Source of the DNA: Chitinispirillaceae bacterium
GTDB taxonomy: Bacteria; Fibrobacterota; Chitinivibrionia; Chitinivibrionales; Chitinispirillaceae
Direction: 5' to 3'
Assembly: GCA_016932075.1 (NCBI GenBank)
Contig: JAFGDP010000113.1
Location: forward strand, 62,001-126,000
Length of the DNA: 64,000 nucleotides
In this document: positions 1-8,777 of the stretch, one piece after another
How the letters are laid out: every line of letters begins with the position of its first letter
Position numbering within the stretch: position 1 is the stretch's first letter
Notes under the pieces: generated by a model
Databases searched by the model: none
Told to the model about the DNA's origin: nothing
The model's input: only the letters and a program-made list of their open reading frames with translations
Program-made: the position numbers and the translations under genes

Positions 1-140
1 TAAATGTTCAGAATATGTATACGGTCTACTACGAAGCACGGATTCAGGTAACAACGGCAGACCATCCGTTTGCCGAACCGCTGTTCCGGAAATTCGATTG
101 CCCGGAGGAGTTGGTCGTTGAGGTGAAAAAGGAGGAGTAA
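1..140 (+). CDS. 3' end of an unrecognised protein (partial)
   Basis: An open frame enters from the left edge and ends at the TAA at 138-140, giving about 46 C-terminal residues with the ending VEVKKEE. The tail is mixed in charge, with no membrane segment and no motif I recognise. The gene begins outside the window, so its family and length cannot be judged. The stretch from 141 to 225 shows no clear terminator. Confidence 0.5.
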   Translation, partial: NVQNMYTVYYEARIQVTTADHPFAEPLFRKFDCPEELVVEVKKEE

Positions 141-225
141 GGGGTTCGCACCTGCAGGGAAAGGCTTGCATGGAGTAATGAAACCGGTTTCGTTAACGAT
201 GCCCTTACTGCCGCATCCATACGTA

Positions 226-684
226 TCAGCCGAATATCATTGATTTTTTGTATTCTTTTATTATCCGGATGAAACGGTACAGGGACGATATGGTGCGGGC
301 GGAGACAGCGAGCCAGCCGGGATTATTGACAAGGTCGCCCATAAAAGAGGTTTTCCGCAGCTTGTCTGAAAGATCGCGCAGTACCTCAACCTGGTCAAGC
401 GTCAAATGGACCATTACCTTGCCTGCCGCAGGATCGACAAATCCATCATATATCTCTGCAAGGTCCGCAATTTCCTGCGTGATGGGAAAGCGGCCTTTGA
501 GTTCAATAGAAAAAGAGCTTTTTTTCCCCACGCTGCAGAAAATATTGCAGAACTGCTCGATAGAGTCGTTGTCATCCTGGTCATCGATCTGCAGCGGCGG
601 TGTTTTCAGGTGTTTTTTGGGAAGATAAAAATTACGAGGACATTTATAAGCTTCGTAGAGGTATTGGCGAAGATGTGCGGACAT
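226..684 (-). CDS. Hypothetical protein, 152 aa
   Basis: The ATG at 682-684 opens a 152-residue soluble protein that I do not recognise. It has an Asp/Asn-rich stretch near residues 34-41 and an acidic-helical middle (LAEIYDGF, LTLDQVEVLRDL), and it ends in a basic helix rich in Ile, Arg and Lys. There is no signal peptide or membrane segment. A plus-strand frame overlaps it (248-628) but is Ser/Arg-rich and looks like an antisense shadow. Its neighbours are unrelated housekeeping genes, so context gives no clue to its job. Confidence 0.6.
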   Translation of the reverse strand: MSAHLRQYLYEAYKCPRNFYLPKKHLKTPPLQIDDQDDNDSIEQFCNIFCSVGKKSSFSIELKGRFPITQEIADLAEIYDGFVDPAAGKVMVHLTLDQVEVLRDLSDKLRKTSFMGDLVNNPGWLAVSARTISSLYRFIRIIKEYKKSMIFG

Positions 685-898
685 AGACTCTATTCACACG
701 TTATGTAAAACAGTGATCCGGCAATTCCCCTTCATACCCTTCACCGGTTTATCAAACGCGTTTTCAAGCATACAGTGCTGTTGTTAAAATATACATAACA
801 GACTTAAACGGGTATGGGACGATTATTCATATATTTTATGCTCCCTGGTTTTTCAGCACGGGCTTCCGGTATTTTGCCGCAAAAAGGGCAGAAACCAG

Positions 899-2326
899 TT
901 AAAGATCCACATCGCCGCTGATCAGAGTGCCGTGGCCAATGACCGCCTGTTTTGCTGAATTGTTGGTTATTCGGGCCATACCCCGCACCCTCACTTCACG
1001 ACCGAACCGCACATCCCCATGGACGGTCAGTGACTCTGCCCCAATAAGGGAGGGTGCCCCATATGGAAAGCGTTCTTCAAGCAGGTCCGCCCGGGAATAG
1101 AACCGCGGATCCAGTGAAAGGCGGATCTTCTTCAAGATTCTGTCGGGATTGACGCATATACTGTAATCTTCATTCAGCAGGTAATAATCTGACCGGAGAA
1201 GCAGCAGCTCCTCGCAATTTTTAACCGGGGCGAACCGCGACCGGGGTACGCGAATTGCGCCGCTTTTATCAAAAATCGAAATTGCCGATCCGAGAGTCGA
1301 TTCCAGTTGCACGATTTCTGGCGTCGCAGGATCGGTCGGATCAAGGTGCTTGCGGTTGATAACCAGCGACAGCTCATAGTGTTTTTTTTCATTGAGCGCA
1401 CGCTGGACTGATTCAAGACGCAGCCAGATATTGTTGGTATTGAAAAAAGGGTGGCGCACGGTGTTTGAAAAATAACAGGTGTCTTTATCTTCGCACTGGC
1501 TTGCTTCCCGAAGCAGGAGCCGTTTATCACCGGCACGTCTTGCCAGATGGCCGCCTTTGCGGTCCATGACGGTCCGGTTAGTGACTTCCATGAGAACATC
1601 GAGGTTCTGGCTGCTCAAATACCCAAGGATCGAAAGGTTGAGCGTCGCTCCGAGGTTGTCAATATTGGATATAAACAGGTACTGATACCCATTGTCCAAC
1701 AAATGCGCGAGCGTTCCAGAGGTATCGAGTGAAAGAAGAAGGTCCCCATGACCTCCGGGATACCATTCAAGCAAAGGATCTGCCGGATAGGAAGCCGCTT
1801 CAAGCGAGGAGGCGGTGATTTTGGGAAACATATGTTGAAGAAAATGATGCATCTGTCCGGTGGGTAATGCTGTGCCTTTTTCAAGTAGCTCCCTTGTTGC
1901 AGCATAGGTAAAAAAGCTGCTCATGAGGAGCAGGGGTATGTTGTTTCCATACTGCTTGCTGAGCTGTTTGATCTGGCGCATTGCAACGTCGAGAAAAGAG
2001 AGTCCGTTCTTTACCCTGATCAGGGATTTGGGTCCGGCAAGTCCCATGGTAGTGCCGAGTCCGCCGTTCAATTTTAAAACAGCGGTTTTGGGCAGGATCT
2101 CCTGTCCTAATCCTGCATATTGTTTTAAGGAAGCCAGATCCGGAATATCATTGGAGTGCAGCGGAATAATGTCCGGTTCAGAAATTGTTGACGAAGAGCC
2201 GCTTTTCAGAATGTGGAAATAGTGCATGAACACTTCGATGGCAGATGCAGGCAACAGCTTGTCACGCATTTTTTCATATAACCGGTCTTCCGGTTGAGTT
2301 GAATGACGATGCGACATATTGTTCAT
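899..2326 (-). CDS. UTP--glucose-1-phosphate uridylyltransferase, eukaryotic (UDPGP) type
   Basis: Predicted to make UDP-glucose and pyrophosphate from UTP and glucose-1-phosphate in the cytoplasm. The diagnostic nucleotide-binding motif LNGGLGTTMGLAGPKS is intact, as is the later sugar-binding region around FISNIDNLGATLN. The C-terminus looks like the left-handed beta-helix tail of this family (SLTVHGDVRFG, GTLISGDVDL). I start at the ATG at 2326 (475 aa), which matches the usual family length. The frame also stays open to a TTG at 2440, but that extension is unlike the family. It is not the GalU type common in bacteria. UDP-glucose would feed the polysaccharide locus that follows, although the gene points the other way. 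Confidence 0.88.
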   Translation of the reverse strand: MNNMSHRHSTQPEDRLYEKMRDKLLPASAIEVFMHYFHILKSGSSSTISEPDIIPLHSNDIPDLASLKQYAGLGQEILPKTAVLKLNGGLGTTMGLAGPKSLIRVKNGLSFLDVAMRQIKQLSKQYGNNIPLLLMSSFFTYAATRELLEKGTALPTGQMHHFLQHMFPKITASSLEAASYPADPLLEWYPGGHGDLLLSLDTSGTLAHLLDNGYQYLFISNIDNLGATLNLSILGYLSSQNLDVLMEVTNRTVMDRKGGHLARRAGDKRLLLREASQCEDKDTCYFSNTVRHPFFNTNNIWLRLESVQRALNEKKHYELSLVINRKHLDPTDPATPEIVQLESTLGSAISIFDKSGAIRVPRSRFAPVKNCEELLLLRSDYYLLNEDYSICVNPDRILKKIRLSLDPRFYSRADLLEERFPYGAPSLIGAESLTVHGDVRFGREVRVRGMARITNNSAKQAVIGHGTLISGDVDL

Positions 2327-2440
2327 GCTGAAATGGAGATATCCTGAATCATGATGGAAATCCGCTATTGAATCAAGACCTCTGCTATAGCAAATAACGC
2401 TGATTAAAAATAAATCCGATTGATGCAATAAGGTAGCCAA

Positions 2441-2527
2441 TTTTACCAGAAAAACCTTATTCTGGCAAAGATAGACCTTGGATAGTATTTTTACAGGTAC
2501 GAGAACGAACGTACATTCGAGCCTTGC
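2441..2527. promoter_or_regulatory. Divergent intergenic region, UGPase and larE
   Basis: The two genes diverge from this short A/T-rich gap, so it should hold both promoters, or part of them if the UGPase starts at 2326. I cannot pick out convincing -35/-10 pairs by eye. Confidence 0.3.
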
Positions 2528-3325
2528 ATGATCGATAAGCTTGAAGCGTTAAAGAAGATCATCCGCCGGTATCCGTCCGCACTTATTGCGTATTCGGGTG
2601 GGGTTGACAGCGTCTTTCTGGCGCATGTGGCAGGCGAGGTTCTTGGCAAAAAGGTTCTGCTCGTCACCGCCTCCTCATCCACCTATCCCTTGTCTGAACA
2701 GAAAGAGGCCGAACAATTGGCGGTAACCCTGGGGCTTCCCCACCGCATCATTGTTTCCGAAGCGGCGGAAATCGACGGATTTGCCGATAACACTCTGAAA
2801 CGGTGTTATTTCTGCAAGCGAATGCTTTTCGGTACATTGACCGCGCTCGCCGAGAAGGAGGGGTATGCGGTGGTGTTTGACGGAAGCAATGCCGATGACC
2901 TCGGCGATTACCGGCCGGGCAGAAAGGCGTTGAAAGAGTTAAAAATTATTTCACCGCTCTGCGAAGCCGGATTGACCAAGCCTGAGATTAGAGAGTTTTC
3001 CCGGGAACGCGGATTACCCACCGCGGATAAGCCTTCATACGCCTGTCTTGCGTCACGTTTTCCCTACGGTGAAAAAATAACAAAGGAAAAACTCAATCGC
3101 GTTGAAAGAGCCGAGGATGAACTCAAGCGGCTTGGTTTCAGGCGGTTCCGGGTACGAAGCCACCAGGATCTTGCACGGATCGAGGTCGCGCCCCCGGAGA
3201 TGGAGCTGGCATGGAACAAACGATCAGAGATGCATGATGCGGTCAAAGCATGCGGCTTCACCTTCGTCGCACTGGATCTGCAGGGTTACCGGACCGGTGC
3301 AATGAATGAGGCATTGGGAAGATAG
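2528..3325 (+). CDS. larE: ATP-dependent sacrificial sulfur transferase LarE
   Basis: A PP-loop ATP pyrophosphatase of 265 aa. The SGGVDS loop is at residues 23-28. LarE donates sulfur to the pyridinium dicarboxylate precursor of the nickel-pincer nucleotide cofactor of lactate racemase and related enzymes. The conserved segment ACLASRFPYG carries Cys173, which aligns with the sacrificial cysteine of Lactobacillus LarE. A further pair, CYFC at 93-96, gives three cysteines. Some LarE proteins with three cysteines are reported to hold a 4Fe-4S cluster and act catalytically rather than sacrificially, and this one may be of that kind (inference). No larA, larB or larC is seen in the window, so the client enzyme is unknown. 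Confidence 0.9.
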   Translation: MIDKLEALKKIIRRYPSALIAYSGGVDSVFLAHVAGEVLGKKVLLVTASSSTYPLSEQKEAEQLAVTLGLPHRIIVSEAAEIDGFADNTLKRCYFCKRMLFGTLTALAEKEGYAVVFDGSNADDLGDYRPGRKALKELKIISPLCEAGLTKPEIREFSRERGLPTADKPSYACLASRFPYGEKITKEKLNRVERAEDELKRLGFRRFRVRSHQDLARIEVAPPEMELAWNKRSEMHDAVKACGFTFVALDLQGYRTGAMNEALGR

Positions 3326-3405
3326 CCGTTCATTCTTGCCGATAGTACCTTCCTGCTGGTGTGGAATATATTTTCTCCATGCAGATTTATTGTGGAGGTC
3401 TTTTG

Positions 3406-5532
3406 ATGCGAACGACAAGCATTTCCATCATCACTGTCATAACCTTGTTGCTCTGCATGAAGTGCGGCGGATCTGGATGCAAGACCCCCCACGATTGTTT
3501 TCAGCAAGGGAGCGTTGCCTTAAAAACCGGTGATAAGGCAAAAGCCTATCGGTATTTTGCGGCAGCGGCCAATGATGATCCTGCAAATGTAACGTATCAG
3601 TGGGCCGCCGCGCATGTCGCGCCAAATCCTCAATTCGCCCTTTTTCATGTCAAAACCGCCTGGGATAACGGCTTCAGAACGTTGGAAGCGTTGGACGCGT
3701 ATCTTAGACTCACGCGGATCACCGAGGCGGCACCGAGCCTGCTTTTTGCGCTGCAGCTCTATCGGCAGCTACCAGACAGCCTAAGGACCGATGAAGTGCG
3801 GGCCGGCATTTACTTGAATTTTAAAATGCACGATTCGACCATTGCTCTATTAACGGGAATTTTTGAAAAAAAACGTTCTTGTGCCGCGGCAAACGGTCTT
3901 GCCAAGGCATATCTTGCCAAAGGAGACAACGGCAAGGCTAAAGAATTCCTGCTTGAATGCAATGGCAAAAAGCTTCTCAACACCGAAGGGTACACCCTCC
4001 TCAATCTTGCATGTCTCCGTGACTTTGATTTTTCCGGTTGCGCGTCGGTATTTGAAGCAGCGAAAAAAGAAGGATTGTATTCGGATGAATTGAAACTGAT
4101 TCATGCAAGAGGATTGGTCGCGCAGGAGCAATACAATGACGCGGAAGCAATACTCAAACCGTTCATTCAAGTCTCCAATACCGATAAAAACAGCGATTTT
4201 CTTAAAAATATTCGGATGGTGCTGGCATACATTTACTTTGTCAATAAAAACAGGGATGCAATCGCGGTTTTGAAGAAAAGCCTGCCGGGCGATACCGGGA
4301 AAGCTCGTGTTGAGGGGCTGTTTTATGAAGCAATCATGAAAAGGATTGCCGATACCTCCTCGCTGGTACCCATTGTAACGGAACTCTTGAAAAAAATCCC
4401 CGCTTATCCTGAAATTGAAATCATCCTGGCCCAGGAGCTTGCCCGAATGGGGAAAAACAATGAGGCGGTGAAGGTATATCAAAACCTGCCCGATGTTTAT
4501 CGGGGAGCGCCGCGGTTCATAATCGAAAGAGCCCGGTTGCTGGATCTTTCAGGCAAGTTCTCCGATGCCTTGGTCATGTTGAGTCTTCTTCATTCAAAAA
4601 AGATAGTGACGAGATCTTCGCTTGAACTGTTCCGTGATATCAGTTTTAAGAGAAATATGACCGACGAGGCGGCTAAGGCCCAAAAAATCCTCGAAACGGC
4701 CTATAAAAACGATGTCGGCGTCCGTTGGGCGCGGGGAGTCATGGGTTTAAGGAATGGAACCTATGATTCCGCAATCACCCTGTTTTCTTCTCTTGTAAAA
4801 GAATATCCCGATGAACCCCGTTTTTTATATGCGCTGGTCTCCGCGTATTTCGCAAAAGGCGAATACGATCGGGTGATACAGAGGTGCTCCATGAAGCCGT
4901 CCACGATGAGTTCAATCCTTCGGCTGCAGGCGCGCGCCTATATAAAGCTCGCGAAACCTTCGCAAGCTGATTCATTATACAAGTTCGCAATTGCGGTAAA
5001 TAAAAACGATATCGGGACTAAAATGGAATACGCTGAATTTCTGCAGCATCACGGAAGCCCCGAAAAAGCTGTCGCGCTTTACCGTGAGCTGATTGAAAAG
5101 GATAAGGATGCCATGGGCGGTGACAGCGGCCAGGCCGCCGCGATAGTGCTGAACAATCTTGCCTGGTCCCTGCTGCAATCACCGGGGGGCGATAAGGAAG
5201 TGGTGCTGTCCGCTATTAAGAAAGCATATGGAATAGACCGACAAAACAGTTCCATTCTTGATACCTACGCGGAAGCATTACTCCGGTATAATGATTTCAA
5301 CGGTTGTATACTACTTCTTGAAAACAGTCCTTTGACTGCACACGAGGCGGCTTTGTTATTCAAATTATCCACAGCATATGAAAAAAACAATAATATAACC
5401 AAAGCAATACGGACACTTCAGGATGCAAAGAAACTGATCGAATCCAGATCTCCGGGCAGGATTTCTATTACCATGAGTGCTGGAGATGTGGAATCCCGCA
5501 TTGGATCACTATTAGCTATGATTAAAGAGTGA
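3406..5532 (+). CDS. Secreted TPR-repeat protein, possibly a lipoprotein (PrsT-like candidate)
   Basis: I start at ATG 3406 because GGAGG at 3394-3398 sits seven bases before it; a GTG at 3361 is upstream in the same frame. The 708-aa product opens with a basic and hydrophobic signal segment ending in cysteines (LLLC at 14-17, then CGGSGC), so lipidation is possible, though the lipobox is imperfect. The rest is helical repeats with TPR spacing (for example LAKAYLAKGDNGKAKEFL and LVSAYFAKGEYDRVI). TPR solenoids scaffold protein complexes. A large TPR lipoprotein (PrsT) is a known companion of PEP-CTERM polysaccharide loci, and this gene lies just upstream of such a locus, but I cannot confirm that family by eye. 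Confidence 0.8.
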   Translation: MRTTSISIITVITLLLCMKCGGSGCKTPHDCFQQGSVALKTGDKAKAYRYFAAAANDDPANVTYQWAAAHVAPNPQFALFHVKTAWDNGFRTLEALDAYLRLTRITEAAPSLLFALQLYRQLPDSLRTDEVRAGIYLNFKMHDSTIALLTGIFEKKRSCAAANGLAKAYLAKGDNGKAKEFLLECNGKKLLNTEGYTLLNLACLRDFDFSGCASVFEAAKKEGLYSDELKLIHARGLVAQEQYNDAEAILKPFIQVSNTDKNSDFLKNIRMVLAYIYFVNKNRDAIAVLKKSLPGDTGKARVEGLFYEAIMKRIADTSSLVPIVTELLKKIPAYPEIEIILAQELARMGKNNEAVKVYQNLPDVYRGAPRFIIERARLLDLSGKFSDALVMLSLLHSKKIVTRSSLELFRDISFKRNMTDEAAKAQKILETAYKNDVGVRWARGVMGLRNGTYDSAITLFSSLVKEYPDEPRFLYALVSAYFAKGEYDRVIQRCSMKPSTMSSILRLQARAYIKLAKPSQADSLYKFAIAVNKNDIGTKMEYAEFLQHHGSPEKAVALYRELIEKDKDAMGGDSGQAAAIVLNNLAWSLLQSPGGDKEVVLSAIKKAYGIDRQNSSILDTYAEALLRYNDFNGCILLLENSPLTAHEAALLFKLSTAYEKNNNITKAIRTLQDAKKLIESRSPGRISITMSAGDVESRIGSLLAMIKE

Positions 5533-5896
5533 GATTTGATTTCCTTATTTAATACATAATCAACATGTTATAATTATTCCTTGTAGTCTGGCAAGACGGC
5601 TATAGGTTATCCTGCTTTTTTCAAGGTCCTTATTTGCATTTCAGATGAGTAGGTAAGTATTTTATAACGCGGGAAAGAGGGTTGGAGGACCCCTGTCGCG
5701 GGATTCAAACCTGCAGTGCTGTGAGATAACACTCCCTATTGAAATCGTTCCAGGCTTGATGCGATGACGGGCTCTCTGTAAAAGGGGACTAAACGACGGT
5801 ATAATTACCAGGTACCGCCGACGGGGGTGGGGTATGTCCGGACCACTTTTCAGGCACAAATAGCGTTCCGCTGACTTTCTCTAAAGGATAAATCCT
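5533..5896. other. Intergenic region before the polysaccharide locus
   Basis: This 364-bp gap has no credible coding frame. It holds a perfect -10 hexamer (TATAAT, 5800-5805) listed separately and a second isolated TATAAT at 5569-5574 without a matching -35. I see no strong terminator after the TPR gene. Confidence 0.5.
5777..5805 (+). promoter_or_regulatory. Candidate sigma-70 promoter for the exopolysaccharide operon
   Basis: TATAAT at 5800-5805 is a perfect -10 element about 92 bases before the first gene of the locus. The -35 region at the right spacing (about 5777-5782) is a weak match. Its place in front of a long co-directional gene run is the main support. Confidence 0.35.
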
Positions 5897-6907
5897 ATGG
5901 CATTGAAAATCGGAGTGGTAGGGTATGGTTACTGGGGGCCTAATATCGTCCGCAATTTTATGGCGGCAAACAACGCAACCGTTGTCGCGGTTGCCGACCG
6001 GCGCAATGAGGTTCTCAAAAAAGTTCAGAAGAATTATCCGGCTATACGAGTAACGAATGATCCTAAAGAGATTGTCAGTGATCATTTGGTTGATGCGGTG
6101 GCCATAGTAACCCCGGTTTCAACCCATTTTGCCCTTGCCATGGCTGCGTTGAATGAGGGCAAGCATCTGCTTGTCGAAAAGCCGTTCACCCAGACCGTTG
6201 AGCAGGCGCACAAAATCTTGGAACTGGCGGAAAAGAAAAAGAAAACCGTCATGGTTGATCATACCTTTTTATTCACCGGCGCCGTACGCAAGGCAAAGGA
6301 GCTTATCGATTCAAAACAACTGGGTGATATTTACTACTATGATTCCACGAGAGTCAATCTCGGCCTTTTTCAGCATGATGTAAATGTCGTTTGGGATCTT
6401 GCACCGCATGACCTGTCCATTATGCGCTATGTGCTTCCGCAAAAGCCGGTTGCCCTGAACGCCACGGGCAAGGTTCATGTCGGGAAATTCGAGGACACGG
6501 CGTATATTACCGTGCATTTCCAGAATAACCTGGTGGCCCACTTTAACGTCAACTGGCTTTCTCCGGTTAAATTGCGCATGACCCTTATCGGCGGCAGTAA
6601 AAAAATGCTGGTTTGGAATGATGTATACCCTGATGAAAAGGTCCGCATTTACGACAAGGGCGTCGATACGGCAAAGGTCAATGCCGAAGGGATTTACGAT
6701 CTTCTTGTCAACTACCGGACCGGTGATATGTGGGTCCCCAAACTCGATCCCACAGAGGCGCTGAAACTGGAAGCAGAACATTTCGTTGATTGCGTGCGCA
6801 ACGGAAAAAGGCCGATCAGTGACGGCCATTTGGGGCTCGAAGTGGTTCGCATGCTCGAAGCGTGCGATGAGTCCATACGGTCCATGGGAAAGCTGGTGGA
6901 ATTATGA
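5897..6907 (+). CDS. wbpB: Gfo/Idh/MocA oxidoreductase, WbpB-like sugar-nucleotide 3-dehydrogenase
   Basis: An NAD(P)-dependent oxidoreductase of 336 aa with an N-terminal Rossmann motif (GVVGYGYWGPN, about residues 6-16) and the family EKP motif at 94-96. In the WbpA-B-E-D pathway this enzyme oxidises C3 of UDP-N-acetylglucosaminuronic acid before transamination. AAAGGA at 5883-5888 is a good ribosome site for the ATG at 5897. The stop overlaps the next start by four bases (ATGA), and that gene is a WbpD-like acetyltransferase, followed by a WbpE-like aminotransferase and a nucleotide-sugar dehydrogenase. This context favours the WbpB assignment over other members of the broad family. Confidence 0.85.
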   Translation: MALKIGVVGYGYWGPNIVRNFMAANNATVVAVADRRNEVLKKVQKNYPAIRVTNDPKEIVSDHLVDAVAIVTPVSTHFALAMAALNEGKHLLVEKPFTQTVEQAHKILELAEKKKKTVMVDHTFLFTGAVRKAKELIDSKQLGDIYYYDSTRVNLGLFQHDVNVVWDLAPHDLSIMRYVLPQKPVALNATGKVHVGKFEDTAYITVHFQNNLVAHFNVNWLSPVKLRMTLIGGSKKMLVWNDVYPDEKVRIYDKGVDTAKVNAEGIYDLLVNYRTGDMWVPKLDPTEALKLEAEHFVDCVRNGKRPISDGHLGLEVVRMLEACDESIRSMGKLVEL

Positions 6908-7389
6908 ATGAGTATTGCGCCATTGCTCCGGATGTGAAGCTTGGCAAAGGCGTCACGCTGTCGAAATTCATCAATTGCTATGGCTGCTCGATCGGCGATG
7001 GGACCAAAATCGGTGCGTTCGTGGAAATACAGAAGAATGCATTTGTGGGAAAGAACTGCAAAATATCGAGCCACACGTTTATCTGCGAAGGCGTGCATAT
7101 CGATGACGGCGTGTTTATCGGCCACGGCGTCATGTTCACCAATGACAAGTATCCCCGGGCCGTTAATCCCGACGGTTCGATGCAGACCGATGCCGACTGG
7201 AAGGTCATTCCCACCTCCGTGAAAAAAGGCGCGTCAATTGGCAGTAACGCCACTATCGTATGCGGCGTGACCATTGGCGAGCGGGCCATTGTCGGGGCAG
7301 GGGCGGTGGTCACGAAAGACGTGCCGGCGGACACGGTCGTGGCGGGGGTTCCGGCACGGCAGATGAAGAAGAAGACTACCGTCACCTGA
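6904..7389 (+). CDS. wbpD: Hexapeptide-repeat N-acetyltransferase, WbpD-like
   Basis: A 161-aa left-handed beta-helix protein built of hexapeptide repeats (IGDGTKIGAFVEI, IGSNATIVCGVTIG, IVGAGAVVTKDV). It is expected to acetylate the 3-amino group of UDP-2-acetamido-3-amino-2,3-dideoxyglucuronic acid with acetyl-CoA. Length and the terminal motif VVAGVPARQ fit the WbpD/WlbB group of sugar N-acetyltransferases. It is translationally coupled to the upstream WbpB-like gene through an ATGA overlap. It might act on another amino sugar, but the neighbouring aminotransferase supports this role. Confidence 0.85.
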   Translation: MNEYCAIAPDVKLGKGVTLSKFINCYGCSIGDGTKIGAFVEIQKNAFVGKNCKISSHTFICEGVHIDDGVFIGHGVMFTNDKYPRAVNPDGSMQTDADWKVIPTSVKKGASIGSNATIVCGVTIGERAIVGAGAVVTKDVPADTVVAGVPARQMKKKTTVT

Positions 7390-7410
7390 TATAATCGGTG
7401 TTTTTGCTTA

Positions 7411-7450
7411 GACCTCACCCCCTGGCCCCCTCTCCTGAAGGGAGAGGGGG
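7411..7450. repeat. GC-rich hairpin, intergenic palindrome
   Basis: CCCCCTCTCC at 7426-7435 pairs perfectly with GGAGAGGGGG at 7441-7450 around a five-base loop, preceded by CTCACCCCCTGGC. No T-run follows, so it is not a normal intrinsic terminator. Palindromes of this type are often dispersed repeats, and this one may stabilise the upstream mRNA end or cause polarity. Confidence 0.6.
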
Positions 7451-7501
7451 AAGAAATTAGAGAAATATTGTGCGATACCTCTTTCCCCGTTAGGAGAAAT
7501 C

Positions 7502-8674
7502 ATGACCCAACAGATTCCGTTTCTTGATTTAATCACTCCCCATAAGGAAATGAAAGCCGAACTCCTGGCCGTCCTCGACAAGGCCATCGACACCGCCGGG
7601 TACATCGGCGGGCCGATGGTCAAAAACCTGGAAGAGGAGTTCGCCCGTTTCTGCGGCGTCAAGCACTGCGTGGCTGTCAACAGCGGGACCGACGCCCTGC
7701 GGTTCGCCTATATCGCCGGCGGCATCAAGCCTGGCGACGAGGTCATTTCCGTGCCCAACACCTTTATCGCGACAACCGAGGCTATTACCCAGGCTGGCGG
7801 AAATATCGTGTTCGTCGATATCGACGAGCGTACCTATAATCTCGATCCGGAAAAACTGCGCGCATTTCTGGAAGGGTCATGCAGCAAAGACCGTAAAAAA
7901 ACGAAAAATAAAAAAACAGGCAGGCCCGTCACCGCCCTCGTCCCTGTCCACCTATACGGCCAGATGGCCGACATGGACGCGATTGCGGCGATTGCTGAGG
8001 AATGGAACCTGATGGTCGTTGAAGACGCATGTCAGGCCCATGGCGCAGAGTACCATTCGAAAAAATCAGGAAAATGGTGCAAGGCCGGCTCCATGGGAAA
8101 AGCTGCCGGGTTCAGTTTTTATCCGGGCAAGAACCTCGGCGCACTCGGCGAGGGCGGCGCAATCACCACGAACGACGACGAGATCGCCCGCACATGCCGC
8201 CAGCTCCGCGACCATGGCCAGGCCAAGAAATACTACCATGACATGGAAGGGTATAACGGCCGTCTTGACGCCATCCAGTGCGGATTCTTGAGCGCCAAGC
8301 TCAAGCGGCTGCCTGCATGGACCGACGCGCGGCGCAATAATGCGCAAAAATACAATGAACTGTTAACGTCGGTCAGAGGTGTAATAACACCGTTTGAACC
8401 TGAGTGGAGCAAGGCGGTCTACCACCTGTATGTGGTGCGGGTCAAGGACCGGGAAGCGTTGCAGAAAAAACTCGAAGAAAAGGGCCTACATACCGGTCTC
8501 CATTACCCCGTCCCGCTCCATCTGCAGAAGGCGTATTCGACACTTGGATACAAAACCGGGGATTTTCCGATCACGGAACAGGCCGCAGCCGAAATATTTT
8601 CCCTACCCATGTTCCCGGGCTTGACCGAAGAACAGGTTAAGGCGGTGGTGTCAGGAATTAAAGAAGCTGTTTAA
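7502..8674 (+). CDS. wbpE: DegT/DnrJ/EryC1 aminotransferase, WbpE-like
   Basis: A PLP-dependent sugar aminotransferase of 390 aa. The PLP-binding lysine is K210 in SFYPGKNLGALGEGGA, the typical motif of this family. It is expected to place an amino group on C3 of the keto sugar made by the WbpB-like enzyme, using glutamate. AGGAGA just before the ATG at 7502 supports the start. A short Lys-rich insertion at about residues 128-140 (SKDRKKTKNKKTG) interrupts an otherwise regular fold and is probably a surface loop. Gene order here is B, D, E, A rather than the usual A, B, D, E. Confidence 0.87.
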   Translation: MTQQIPFLDLITPHKEMKAELLAVLDKAIDTAGYIGGPMVKNLEEEFARFCGVKHCVAVNSGTDALRFAYIAGGIKPGDEVISVPNTFIATTEAITQAGGNIVFVDIDERTYNLDPEKLRAFLEGSCSKDRKKTKNKKTGRPVTALVPVHLYGQMADMDAIAAIAEEWNLMVVEDACQAHGAEYHSKKSGKWCKAGSMGKAAGFSFYPGKNLGALGEGGAITTNDDEIARTCRQLRDHGQAKKYYHDMEGYNGRLDAIQCGFLSAKLKRLPAWTDARRNNAQKYNELLTSVRGVITPFEPEWSKAVYHLYVVRVKDREALQKKLEEKGLHTGLHYPVPLHLQKAYSTLGYKTGDFPITEQAAAEIFSLPMFPGLTEEQVKAVVSGIKEAV

Positions 8675-8727
8675 CCACGAAACACACGAAAAATAAGAAT
8701 TTCCTGAATTTTCGTGTGTTTTTTGGT
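8674..8727. repeat. Dispersed ACACGAAA-type repeat, hairpin copy
   Basis: CCACGAAACACACGAAAA (from 8675) is followed after a short loop by TTTTCGTGTGTTTTTTGG (from 8709), so the segment folds on itself. It is a short member of the family that recurs at 10441-10614, 35161-35237 and 36081-36157. Confidence 0.75.
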
Positions 8728-8777
8728 TCGATCGTTGATTTCCACTACTATAACAATAAAGGGAAAAGGAATAATAC

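Noticed and set aside
248..628. Plus-strand open frame opposite the 152-aa protein
   Set aside because: Ser/Arg-rich composition and no ribosome site; it mirrors the minus-strand gene.
841..898. Possible terminator after the UGPase
   Set aside because: CTGGTTT and AAACCAG can pair on the minus strand, but the loop is about 40 bases and no T-run follows.
2327..2440. N-terminal extension of the UGPase from a TTG
   Set aside because: The 38 extra residues are unlike the family and the TTG lacks a well-spaced ribosome site; ATG 2326 gives normal family length.
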